Positions 40,133 to 47,178 of a stretch of DNA of 47,616 nucleotides are shown here, piece by piece; the stretch's first letter is position 1; each line of letters begins with the position of its first letter. The stretch is from positions 1 to 47,616 of the forward strand of contig CAYMJV010000013.1 of the NCBI GenBank assembly GCA_964390545.1. Direction: 5' to 3'. The notes beneath the pieces are model-generated. The model had not been told where the DNA came from. It worked only from the letters and a program-made list of their open reading frames with translations, and ran no database searches. A program made the translations under genes and the position numbers. Origin of the DNA: CAYMJV01 sp964390545 (GTDB lineage: Bacteria > Desulfobacterota > BSN033 > UBA1163).

Positions 40133-41838
40133 CTCTTCAGCCCCTTGATAGATCGATTCTTTTTCTTTCCGACCTCTTCTGATTCTTGTTCATAACACCA
40201 GCAGAGCATTCCTCCATCGATATTCTTCACATTCTCGAAACCTTCGTGGCGGAGTTTGAGACAGGCATTGTAAGAGCGAAGCCCTGATTCACAATGGACG
40301 GCAATCTCCTTCTTCTTATCGAGTTCACCCATGCGGTTCTTTAATTCTCCCAAAGGGATCCAGTGAGAATCAGGAATCTTTTTTATCTTCACTTCCTCCT
40401 CTTCTCTCACATCTAAAACCTGAAAGGATGCCTTTGCGGTTTGGAGTTTCTCCTTTACCTCTGAGGCCCTGATCCCCTTGACTCTTCCCTCCAATTTGTT
40501 CATCAACACATTAGCTGCCACAATGATCGGGGAGAGGACAGGACTGTAAGGAGGGGCATAGGCCAGATCGACAGAAGTCAGGTCCTGGCAATTCATTTTA
40601 GCATGGAGGGCCATGGCTAGAATATCGATGAATTTGTCTGACGGCCCTTCTCCCATCGCCTGCCCTCCCAGGATTCTGCCTGTTTTTTCATCAGCAATCA
40701 CCTTGAGAGTGGATTCTTTCCCTCCCGGATAATAGTGGGCTCGATCAAATCCTCGAACAATGGCCTGGATGGGTTGAAACCCTGCTTTCTCTGCTTCTGC
40801 TATACTCAACCCTGTCTTGGCCAGATTCCATTCGAAGCACTTAAAGACGGTGGTCCCCATCACCCCTGGGAAAATTGCATTCCCGCCACACACATTGCCC
40901 CCTACCACCCTGCCCTGTTTATTCGCGGTGGAACCGAGAGGAATCCAAACTCTCTTCCCAGTGATGAGATGAATAGTCTCTGCACAATCTCCGGCCGCAT
41001 AAACCCCTTCCGCACTTGCCTCCATCTTATCGTTGACCCAAATGGCACCTGTCTCGCCTATCCGGAGTCCGGCCTGTTTTGCCAATTCTACTTGCGGCCG
41101 AATTCCCAGGCTCATCAGAACAGCATCGGCCTCTATCTCCTGAGAGACGGTCTGAACATGGGTCACCTTTCCTTCATTCCCTTTGAGGGCCTTGATCCCT
41201 TCCGAAGTAAAGATCTGGACCCCCTTCTTCTCAAGATATTGCCGCAGAACACCCGCAAAATCTTCGTCAAAGAGGGTTAAGATTTGAGGAGCCAGCTCGA
41301 CGATCGTCACCTTTTTGCCCAGAAGGATGAGAGCTTCGGCCATCTCCAGACCGATGTAGCCTCCTCCTGCAATGACCACCTTCCGAATCCGATCTGATCC
41401 AATGCGTTCGAGGATCGCATCGGCATCAAAGATGGAACGGAAGTAAAAGATATTGCCCAGTTCAATTCCTTCAATCTTCGGCCGGATAGGCTTGGCACCG
41501 GTGGCGAGGACCAGCCGATCGAAGCGGTCTGTAAACATTTTATCAGACCCGAGCATTTTGCCTGAAATGGTCCGTTCTTTCGTATCGATCTGCTCAATTC
41601 TGCGGTTTTTCAGAATTCGGATTCCATCCAGAGCGAACTTTCCAGGGGTCCGGGAAATTAACTCATCCCTCTCTTTGATGATGCCACTGATATAGTAAGG
41701 AAGCCCACAACCCGCATAGGAAATATCATCCTCCTCCTGATAGACGACGATCTCCATCTCCGGATCACATCTCCTCGCTTTCGCAGCTGCCTTCGGACCT
41801 GCAGCTACGCCTCCGATCACAACAAGTCTCTTTTTCAT
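40129..41838 (-). CDS. CoA-disulfide/persulfide reductase with C-terminal rhodanese domain
   Basis: 569 aa from the ATG at 41838. FAD site VVIGGVAAGPKAAAKARR; active Cys44 in ISYAGCGLPYY; NAD site VIAGGGYIGLEMAEAL; FAD-Asp motif GVYAAGDCAE; a dimerisation region to about 455; then a rhodanese domain with reactive Cys in HCESGLRSY. The architecture equals CoADR-RHD/Npsr of sulfur-reducing bacteria, which reduces CoA disulfide or persulfides with NAD(P)H. Suggests polysulfide or thiosulfate chemistry or redox balance. The frame opens earlier with a TTG at 41859, but the ATG fits the normal start. Confidence 0.92.
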   Translation of the reverse strand: MKKRLVVIGGVAAGPKAAAKARRCDPEMEIVVYQEEDDISYAGCGLPYYISGIIKERDELISRTPGKFALDGIRILKNRRIEQIDTKERTISGKMLGSDKMFTDRFDRLVLATGAKPIRPKIEGIELGNIFYFRSIFDADAILERIGSDRIRKVVIAGGGYIGLEMAEALILLGKKVTIVELAPQILTLFDEDFAGVLRQYLEKKGVQIFTSEGIKALKGNEGKVTHVQTVSQEIEADAVLMSLGIRPQVELAKQAGLRIGETGAIWVNDKMEASAEGVYAAGDCAETIHLITGKRVWIPLGSTANKQGRVVGGNVCGGNAIFPGVMGTTVFKCFEWNLAKTGLSIAEAEKAGFQPIQAIVRGFDRAHYYPGGKESTLKVIADEKTGRILGGQAMGEGPSDKFIDILAMALHAKMNCQDLTSVDLAYAPPYSPVLSPIIVAANVLMNKLEGRVKGIRASEVKEKLQTAKASFQVLDVREEEEVKIKKIPDSHWIPLGELKNRMGELDKKKEIAVHCESGLRSYNACLKLRHEGFENVKNIDGGMLCWCYEQESEEVGKKKNRSIKGLKR

Positions 41839-41888
41839 TTCCGTGAAACCCCCCTTCAATCCTATGCTCTCTCCCTCACCCTTCCCCC

Positions 41889-42257
41889 CTAACCTTTGAC
41901 CTCAGACCTGTATTTTAATTGTGCCCTCTTCTTCCTCTTCGCCTTCTGTCGTTTTATCCTCCCCATCTTAATATCATCGGATGTGCTCTGTCCTGACACC
42001 TTTGAAATCTTCTCCACCAGTTCCCGTCTGGCCAGAAACCGATTGAGGGATTGACTCCTCTCTTTCATACATTTCACTTCAATTCCGGTGGGGATATGTC
42101 TGAGATAAACACAAGTGGAGGTTTTGTTTATCTTCTGTCCCCCTCTTCCCGCGGACCGAACAAATTTTTCTTCAATATCCTCCTCTCGGACTCCAAGAGC
42201 CTCCATTCTCTCTCTGAGCCATCTATTCTTCTCCTCACTCACAGGGAAACGGATCAT
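41889..42257 (-). CDS. Release-factor-like ribosome-rescue protein (GGQ domain)
   Basis: 122 aa. SAGRGGQKINKTSTCVYLRHIPTGIEVKC contains the GGQ motif (residues 39-41) that catalyses peptidyl-tRNA hydrolysis, followed by RSQSLNR and a strongly basic tail (RIKRQKAKRKKRAQ) that would enter the mRNA channel. No codon-recognition domain. Resembles ArfB/YaeJ or the mtRF-R type. It acts on stalled ribosomes. Terminator hairpin of the upstream gene ends 24 nt before the ATG. Confidence 0.9.
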   Translation of the reverse strand: MIRFPVSEEKNRWLRERMEALGVREEDIEEKFVRSAGRGGQKINKTSTCVYLRHIPTGIEVKCMKERSQSLNRFLARRELVEKISKVSGQSTSDDIKMGRIKRQKAKRKKRAQLKYRSEVKG

Positions 42258-42280
42258 AGGTTCTTCTCCGAAAAATGGAC

Positions 42281-42321
42281 AAAAAAGGCCTGGTTTCCCG
42301 ATTATATAAGAAACCAGGCCT
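42281..42321 (-). terminator. Intrinsic terminator after CNB-domain gene
   Basis: Perfect 12-bp arms AGGCCTGGTTTC / GAAACCAGGCCT (42286-42297, 42310-42321). On the minus strand six T residues follow. It lies about 95 nt past the stop of the 42415 gene. Confidence 0.8.
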
Positions 42322-42414
42322 GATGAAAACTTTTTAAATTGAACTTTTTATTCAGATCTGCTCAGTCCTCCCTTAGAACCTCTTCCTACTCGCAGATCCA
42401 ATCGCCATAAGGAG

Positions 42415-42921
42415 TTAGGTTTCGTAATAGGTTTCGATCAGTTTGCTCTTTCCAGTCTGGAATTTAAACATCTTAAAGAGATTGGTGATCATGGCACGAG
42501 TGCTGTTGAGCCTGTTCAGATAGACTTCTGCGACCTTTTCCATAATTTCGATCCCTACCTTGCTATTCTGCCACATCAGTTTCCTCAAGCTCTCTCCTTC
42601 GATAGACAAAACTCTTGTTTTTTTGTTACAGATGGCAGACACGCTGTTCCGGTAGGGTTTGATTAAGGAGGGAAGCCCAAAGGTCTCACCCTTCTTGCCT
42701 ACGGAATAGGCTGTAATATCGATCTCGCCCCTTGCCTTAATGCCAAGGGTCACCTCACCTTCTAAAAGGATGTAGAGATTCTTCGCCGCCTCACCCTGTG
42801 TGAAGATGACTTCACCGGCCTCAAAACTCTCCTCCATAAAATGTCTTCCGAGTTGCTGGAGTTGCCTCGTATTCAATTTCTTAAATAAATCCGCTTCCTT
42901 TAGATCTTTGATGGGAATCAT
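42415..42921 (-). CDS. Cyclic-nucleotide-binding-domain protein, no DNA-binding domain
   Basis: 168 aa. ADLFKKLNTRQLQQLGRHFMEESFEAGEVIFTQGEAAKNLYILLEGEV is the start of a CRP-type beta barrel; GETFGLPSLIKPYRNSVSA is the phosphate-binding cassette, though its Arg is displaced (PYRNS) and the usual R-S/T-A-S-V is modified. A helix (MWQNSKVGIEIMEKVAEVYLNRLNSTRAM) follows, with no helix-turn-helix. It probably senses a nucleotide and affects a partner protein. Monocistronic, with terminator at 42281. Confidence 0.8.
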   Translation of the reverse strand: MIPIKDLKEADLFKKLNTRQLQQLGRHFMEESFEAGEVIFTQGEAAKNLYILLEGEVTLGIKARGEIDITAYSVGKKGETFGLPSLIKPYRNSVSAICNKKTRVLSIEGESLRKLMWQNSKVGIEIMEKVAEVYLNRLNSTRAMITNLFKMFKFQTGKSKLIETYYET

Positions 42922-43137
42922 AATTCCTCCTTTCTCCCCCTTTAAGGCCTATCTTCTCTCAATCTTCTCGGTCCGTGAAACAATAAACCACCCCATCTAG
43001 AAGATAGATGAAAAATCATTCAAAATGACCTTACCTCTTATGAAGGAAAGAGACCGTGAAAAGGTGGGAAGATCACTGATTAGAATTGTACTGAAATTCA
43101 AACGAAATATCAATCAAAATTATTGGCTCTGGAAAAT

Positions 43138-43165
43138 AGCCCTGCACCGGTTCTTGTGCAGGGCT
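43138..43165 (-). terminator. Hairpin after IscU-like gene
   Basis: Perfect 10-bp arms AGCCCTGCAC / GTGCAGGGCT with an 8-nt loop; on the minus strand ATTTTCC follows. It lies 33 nt after the IscU-like stop. The T-run is short, so termination may be partial. Confidence 0.6.
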
Positions 43166-43197
43166 GACAGGGATGATCCGAAAGACGCGAAGGAAGA

Positions 43198-43674
43198 CTA
43201 GGCTTCTTCTTCACCTCTTTTATAGTAGTCAGATATGAGTGGGATCAGTGCTTTTATTCTTGAACTGAGCCCAGGTCTTCCCTCCTTTCCCAAATATTCG
43301 GCGATCGCTTCAAGGAAGACTTGAACCGTTGCTGGAGGACAATGAAGTTTTACGGCAGGGATCTCCCCAAGTTCATTCTCAATGAGGTTGACCAATCGCT
43401 GAATGACCTCTTCATCACCTCCTGAAAGAAGCCAGGAAATCTCCTTACCCTTTATCTTCTCAGTAAATACAGAGGCAGAGGCAATCGTCACTGCACAACC
43501 AAAAGACAAAAACTTGGCATCCTCAATAACTCCATCTTTGATTCGCAAGTAAAGTTTTGTCGTATCTCCACATACTGGGTTATCGACTGCCCCCATCCCT
43601 TCAGGGTTCTCAATCTCCCCGACGTTAAGAGGGTTACGAAAATGCTCCTTGATCTTTTCATTAAGTTCTAACAT
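43198..43674 (-). CDS. IscU/NifU-type iron-sulfur cluster scaffold
   Basis: 158 aa. The three cluster-binding Cys are in place: Cys35 (NPVCGD, with Asp37), Cys60 (SFGCAVTIASAS) and Cys112 (KLHCPPATVQVFLEAI). It builds [2Fe-2S] or [4Fe-4S] clusters and hands them to target proteins. No cysteine desulfurase gene is adjacent. The C-terminal extension (GRPGLSSRIKALIPLISDYYKRG) goes about 20 residues beyond E. coli IscU. A ferredoxin-like remnant lies upstream on the same strand. Confidence 0.9.
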   Translation of the reverse strand: MLELNEKIKEHFRNPLNVGEIENPEGMGAVDNPVCGDTTKLYLRIKDGVIEDAKFLSFGCAVTIASASVFTEKIKGKEISWLLSGGDEEVIQRLVNLIENELGEIPAVKLHCPPATVQVFLEAIAEYLGKEGRPGLSSRIKALIPLISDYYKRGEEEA

Positions 43675-43763
43675 TTTTGCCCGCCTCGCTTTCGGTTCCT
43701 CATTCTAGAAGACCTCAAGAAAAAACTCAATGGCAAGGGCCTGGTAGTTCTAAACCTCCAGGA

Positions 43764-43841
43764 TCAGGCGATAGCCTTAACTGGACAGACATTGCTACAC
43801 TGGTTGCAAAGGATGCACAGGATGCACAGTAACAACTTCAT
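43764..43841 (-). pseudogene. Ferredoxin-like 4Fe-4S remnant or mini-protein
   Basis: A 25-codon minus-strand frame starting MKLLLCILCILCNQCSNVCP and ending VKAIA. CILCNQCSNVCP is a complete C-x2-C-x2-C-x3-C-P motif for one cluster. Everything else of a ferredoxin is missing, and the CIL unit is duplicated. Probably the tail of a lost ferredoxin gene; expression as a mini-protein cannot be excluded. Confidence 0.45.
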
Positions 43842-43957
43842 CTCATTACCCTTTGCCTTTCACGTTAAGCCAACACCTATGGTTTGTCAATGAACTTGAT
43901 GGGATCAAGGAGGACTGTCGGAGGCCGTTAAAAAGGGACGTCATTGACTAAATCCTC

Positions 43958-44109
43958 CCTCGCCTTGAAGGCGAGGGGTTCCAAAAGCATGTCGACTTCA
44001 AGTCGAATTTGGTCCTAATTCCCTCTTCGTCGTCATTCCTGCGAAGGCAGGAATCCAGAAGAGAATCTGGAAAAAGAACCCACTGGATACCCGCTTTCTC
44101 GGGTATGAC
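43958..44109. repeat. Composite intergenic repeat, copy 2
   Basis: Same order as 37881-38029: CCTCGCC..GGCGAGG hairpin, GTTCCAAAAGC, GTCGACTTCAAGTCGA and a GTCATTCC-type inverted repeat (44032-44109). A partial third unit (AAGGCGAGGGG) lies near 44184. The gap 43842-44281 otherwise shows no gene. Confidence 0.75.
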
Positions 44110-44281
44110 GGAACGGTCGGGTTCGCTTCCGTATTTGGCTCATGTTCACTTTGTTCACATTTCGCCTATTTTTGCTTCGCCTGAAGGCGAGGGGTTTTCA
44201 CCATCCCCGATGGTGACACTAAATAGAATTATTCAAAGTATTTTAAGCCAAGGCTTATCATTTTTCTTTTGACATTTTGAA

Positions 44282-44398
44282 ATGAGGGAAGAGGGTAGAA
44301 GGGAATTGAAAGTTATTCAACCTTGTCAACAATGTCCCCAGCAAAGTCGCACCTGTCCGTGGTCAGTTGAATTTCGGCAGAAAATAATCTATTGTTGA
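44282..44398 (+). CDS. Possible 38-aa Cys-rich small protein
   Basis: The ATG at 44282 opens a frame with QPCQQCPQQSRTCPWSVEF and a last Cys, giving CxxC plus two further Cys. No clear ribosome-binding site and no relative that I know of. Directly upstream of the acyltransferase gene on the same strand. Listed because the Cys pattern is suggestive. Confidence 0.25.
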   Translation: MREEGRRELKVIQPCQQCPQQSRTCPWSVEFRQKIIYC

Positions 44399-44461
44399 TT
44401 GCATTTACACCTCTTGAGGGTGCGACGAATTGCCGTTGGATCTTTCTCTCGGTGTGGTTCG

Positions 44462-45400
44462 ATGGGGAAATCGACTAAGACATTTAAATACTCCTTGAGT
44501 GATCACCTAGCCACAGGGATTCTCATCTTCTCCTTCTTCCTGTTTCGATGGGTCCCCCTGAAGGGCGTGGTCTTCTTTTCGAAGATCGTGGGAATCCTCA
44601 CCTTCTACCTCTACAAAAAGTACAGAGAGAGGGTCATCGGCAATCTCTCCCTCGCTTTTGGAAACAAAAAAGATTCGAAAGAGATCCGAAGACTGGCCAA
44701 GGAGATCTTTTATCACTTCACTCTCACCGCCCTGGAGAGCATTTATCTTGGCGCCAACGGTATCCCTTTTGACCGATTTCTTCTGAACATAAAAATAGAA
44801 GGGAAAGAACATCTCGATGCTGCATTGGCTCGGGGGAAAGGGGTGATCGCACTGGGAGCCCATTTTGGATCCTTCACGCTTCTGGGGACAAGACTGGCGA
44901 TAGAGGGTTACCCTTTTAATCTGATTGTCAATGTGGGCCGATTCCGCAAGTTATGGGGAAAGCTCGCCTATTATCAAGGAATCGTGGGGCAACAGACCAT
45001 CCCTCTAAAACCGGTTTCGGTCTCCATCAAAAAATCCCTTAACTGCCTCCATCGAAACGAGATCCTCTATATCGTTGCTGACGAACAGCAGAGGCGGGGA
45101 GGCTTTCCTGTTCCATTCTTCGGCCAGGTCGCTTACACTCCTCCAGGACCCGCCATCTTTTCACTCAAAACAGGCGCTCCAATTCTGCCCATGTTCGTTT
45201 TGAGGGATGATGAATTGAAAAGAACTTTGGTCATCAAGAGCCCCCTTCAATTCGAGCGGACAAAGGATGAGAAGAAGGATATCGAACGACTCACCAACCA
45301 ATTTACAAAGGCCATTGAGGAGACAGTGAGGCAATATCCCAGTCAATGGGCCTGGCTCAATCGGCGCTGGAAATTGCCCCGGCCAAAGAGAGAGCTCTGA
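44462..45400 (+). CDS. Lipid A acyltransferase-like (LpxL/HtrB family)
   Basis: 312 aa from the ATG at 44462 (MGKSTKTFKYSL); the frame is open earlier with a TTG at 44399. N-terminal membrane segment (LATGILIFSFFLFRWVP), then RERVIGNLSLAFGNKK, the catalytic-site region GVIALGAHFGSFTLLG (His134), NRYRPL-type LIVNVGRFRKL, VADEQQRRGGFPVPFFGQVAYTPPGPAIFSLKTGAPILPMF and a final WLNRRWK. Family enzymes transfer a secondary acyl chain onto lipid A. The H-x4-D/E pair is altered: Thr139 stands where the acid should be, so activity may be changed. First gene of the envelope cluster. Confidence 0.85.
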   Translation: MGKSTKTFKYSLSDHLATGILIFSFFLFRWVPLKGVVFFSKIVGILTFYLYKKYRERVIGNLSLAFGNKKDSKEIRRLAKEIFYHFTLTALESIYLGANGIPFDRFLLNIKIEGKEHLDAALARGKGVIALGAHFGSFTLLGTRLAIEGYPFNLIVNVGRFRKLWGKLAYYQGIVGQQTIPLKPVSVSIKKSLNCLHRNEILYIVADEQQRRGGFPVPFFGQVAYTPPGPAIFSLKTGAPILPMFVLRDDELKRTLVIKSPLQFERTKDEKKDIERLTNQFTKAIEETVRQYPSQWAWLNRRWKLPRPKREL

Positions 45401-45420
45401 GAAACTGCTTTACACTCTCC

Positions 45421-45457
45421 TGAGAGATTTCTGGACTCTTTCAGAAATCGCTCAAAA
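45421..45457. repeat. 35-bp hairpin repeat, copy 3 (inverted)
   Basis: AGATTTCTGGACTCTTTCAGAAATCG, the reverse complement form of the elements at 14455 and 26735. It ends 8 bp before the gmhA -35 box. Confidence 0.55.
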
Positions 45458-45464
45458 GCTCTCC

Positions 45465-45491
45465 TTGACAGGGGAGCGATGGAAGTATAAT
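45465..45491 (+). promoter_or_regulatory. Promoter of gmhA
   Basis: TTGACA (45465-45470), 15-bp spacer, TATAAT (45486-45491). The ATG at 45503 lies 11 nt after the -10 box, so the leader would be only about 4-5 nt. Confidence 0.65.
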
Positions 45492-45502
45492 ATTTGGGGT
45501 CA

Positions 45503-46084
45503 ATGGAAAATTTAATCCAAAAACGATTCAAAGAAAGTTCAGAAGTCAAGACTCGTTTCCTCAAAGAGAACCTCCCTAAGCTCATCGATTTGATTAAACT
45601 GGTTGCTTCTACCTTCGAGGCAGGAAACAAAGTCTTCTTTTTTGGAAATGGGGGAAGCGCTGCCGATGCCCAGCATCTGGCCGCCGAATTCGTCAATCGA
45701 TATGTCATGGATCGACCTCCCCTTCCTGCGATCGCTCTCACCACGGATACATCCATTCTCACCAGTGTCTCTAACGATCTCTCCTTTAGCGAGATCTTCT
45801 CCAAGCAGATTAGGGCTCTTGGACGAGAAGGAGATGTGGCCATCGGCATCAGCACCAGTGGAAACTCCGCCAATGTGACCAAAGCCTTCGAAGTGGCTAA
45901 AGAGATGGGAATTAAAACAGTGGCCCTCACCGGGAATGATGGAGGAGTGCTTGCAAAGATCGCTGACATCTCCCTCGTGGTGTCCTCCACCAGCACGCCC
46001 CGCATCCAGGAGGCCCATATCCTGATCGGACACATCCTCTGCGAAATGGTGGAGCATCAACTCTTTTTCAAAGTGAATCCTTAG
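45503..46084 (+). CDS. gmhA: Sedoheptulose-7-phosphate isomerase
   Basis: 193 aa from the ATG at 45503. SIS-domain signatures: NKVFFFGNGGSAADAQHLAAEFVNRY, the substrate loop ALTTDTSILTSVSNDLSFSEIFSKQI, GISTSGNSANV, LTGNDGGVLA and the terminal helix RIQEAHILIGHILCEMVE. It converts sedoheptulose 7-phosphate to D-glycero-D-manno-heptose 7-phosphate, the first step to the LPS inner-core heptose. It has its own consensus promoter and almost no leader. Part of the envelope/sugar cluster. Confidence 0.94.
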   Translation: MENLIQKRFKESSEVKTRFLKENLPKLIDLIKLVASTFEAGNKVFFFGNGGSAADAQHLAAEFVNRYVMDRPPLPAIALTTDTSILTSVSNDLSFSEIFSKQIRALGREGDVAIGISTSGNSANVTKAFEVAKEMGIKTVALTGNDGGVLAKIADISLVVSSTSTPRIQEAHILIGHILCEMVEHQLFFKVNP

Positions 46085-46161
46085 GGGGAAAAGGTTTAAG
46101 AATCGAAGCGAAAAACCTCTCAAACCTCATCAGGTCATAGCGGCTGTGACTGAAAAGTTAC

Positions 46162-47178
46162 ATGGAAATTAAATTTGAGCGATTTCATCTCCAGGCTGAC
46201 CTTCTCTCTCCTCTCAAAGAGTTCGAATCGGTCTCTGTCCCCACAGAGGTCAGGGTCGACCCCTTGACCAAACGGAGGAGTCGAATCATCACCTGGGGTC
46301 TTCCTCCCAAGGGCAAGTTTGACTTCTCCCAGATGATGGCGGAGTCGAAAGAATGTTTTTTTTGCCCGGAACATGTCCTGTCGAAGACACCCCGGTTTCC
46401 AAAAGAAATCATTCCTGAAGGAAGAATCTCGATGGGGAAAGCGGTAGGGTTCCCTAATCTCAGCCCCGTTGGGACTTATGGGAGTGTGGTCGTCCTCTGC
46501 CGGGAACATTTCCTTCATCTCAATCAGTTCACCCCTGAAATTTATGAAGAAGCCCTCTCCCTCTCCATCGAGATCATTCGAAGGATCATGGCCTTTGACC
46601 CAGATACCCGCTACTGGCAGATCAGCCAGAATTTCTTACTCCCTGGAGGGAGCAGCATTCTCCACCCTCATCTTCAAGTCATCGGAGACCCTATTCCAAC
46701 GAATGAAATGGAATGGCTATTGGATGCCTCTTCTTCCTACTATTATAGGAACAAAGCCCTTTACTGGAACGACCTCATCCAGATCGAGCAGGGGCTGGGG
46801 AAAAGGTTCATCGCCAGTACGGGAAAGATCCACTGGTTTGTCCCCTTTGCTCCCATCGGATTCAACGAGGTCTGCGGGAGCATAGAGGGACACAGTTCGA
46901 TCACCACGCTAGGTTCGGAGGAAATCGAATCTCTGGCCAAGGGGATCGTCTCTACATTGAAATACTACGAAGACAAAGACCTCAATAGTTTCAATTTCTC
47001 AATCTATTCCATTGCCGGTGAGTTCGCCTTCCAACCCCTCATTCGCATCATCTCCAGAACACCCATCCAGCCTTTTTATCTCAATGACTGGACTTCCTTT
47101 GAAGTTCTTCATTCCGAACTGACTTCCAACATCGTCCCTGAGGAACTCTGTCGTGAAATCCGACCCTACTTTCCCTGA
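46162..47178 (+). CDS. Galactose-1-phosphate uridylyltransferase-like protein (GalT/ADP-glucose phosphorylase type)
   Basis: 338 aa. N-terminal VRVDPLTKRRSRII, zinc-site start CFFC (Cys65, Cys68), ISMGKAVGFPNLSP, and the nucleotide-transfer motif ILHPHLQVIG (HPHxQ, His168 and His170). The order is that of the GalT branch of the HIT superfamily. It would exchange a nucleotide between sugar phosphates. The family also contains ADP-glucose phosphorylases, and no gal genes are adjacent, so substrate remains open. The 3' end overlaps the Ppx gene by 26 nt. Confidence 0.83.
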   Translation: MEIKFERFHLQADLLSPLKEFESVSVPTEVRVDPLTKRRSRIITWGLPPKGKFDFSQMMAESKECFFCPEHVLSKTPRFPKEIIPEGRISMGKAVGFPNLSPVGTYGSVVVLCREHFLHLNQFTPEIYEEALSLSIEIIRRIMAFDPDTRYWQISQNFLLPGGSSILHPHLQVIGDPIPTNEMEWLLDASSSYYYRNKALYWNDLIQIEQGLGKRFIASTGKIHWFVPFAPIGFNEVCGSIEGHSSITTLGSEEIESLAKGIVSTLKYYEDKDLNSFNFSIYSIAGEFAFQPLIRIISRTPIQPFYLNDWTSFEVLHSELTSNIVPEELCREIRPYFP

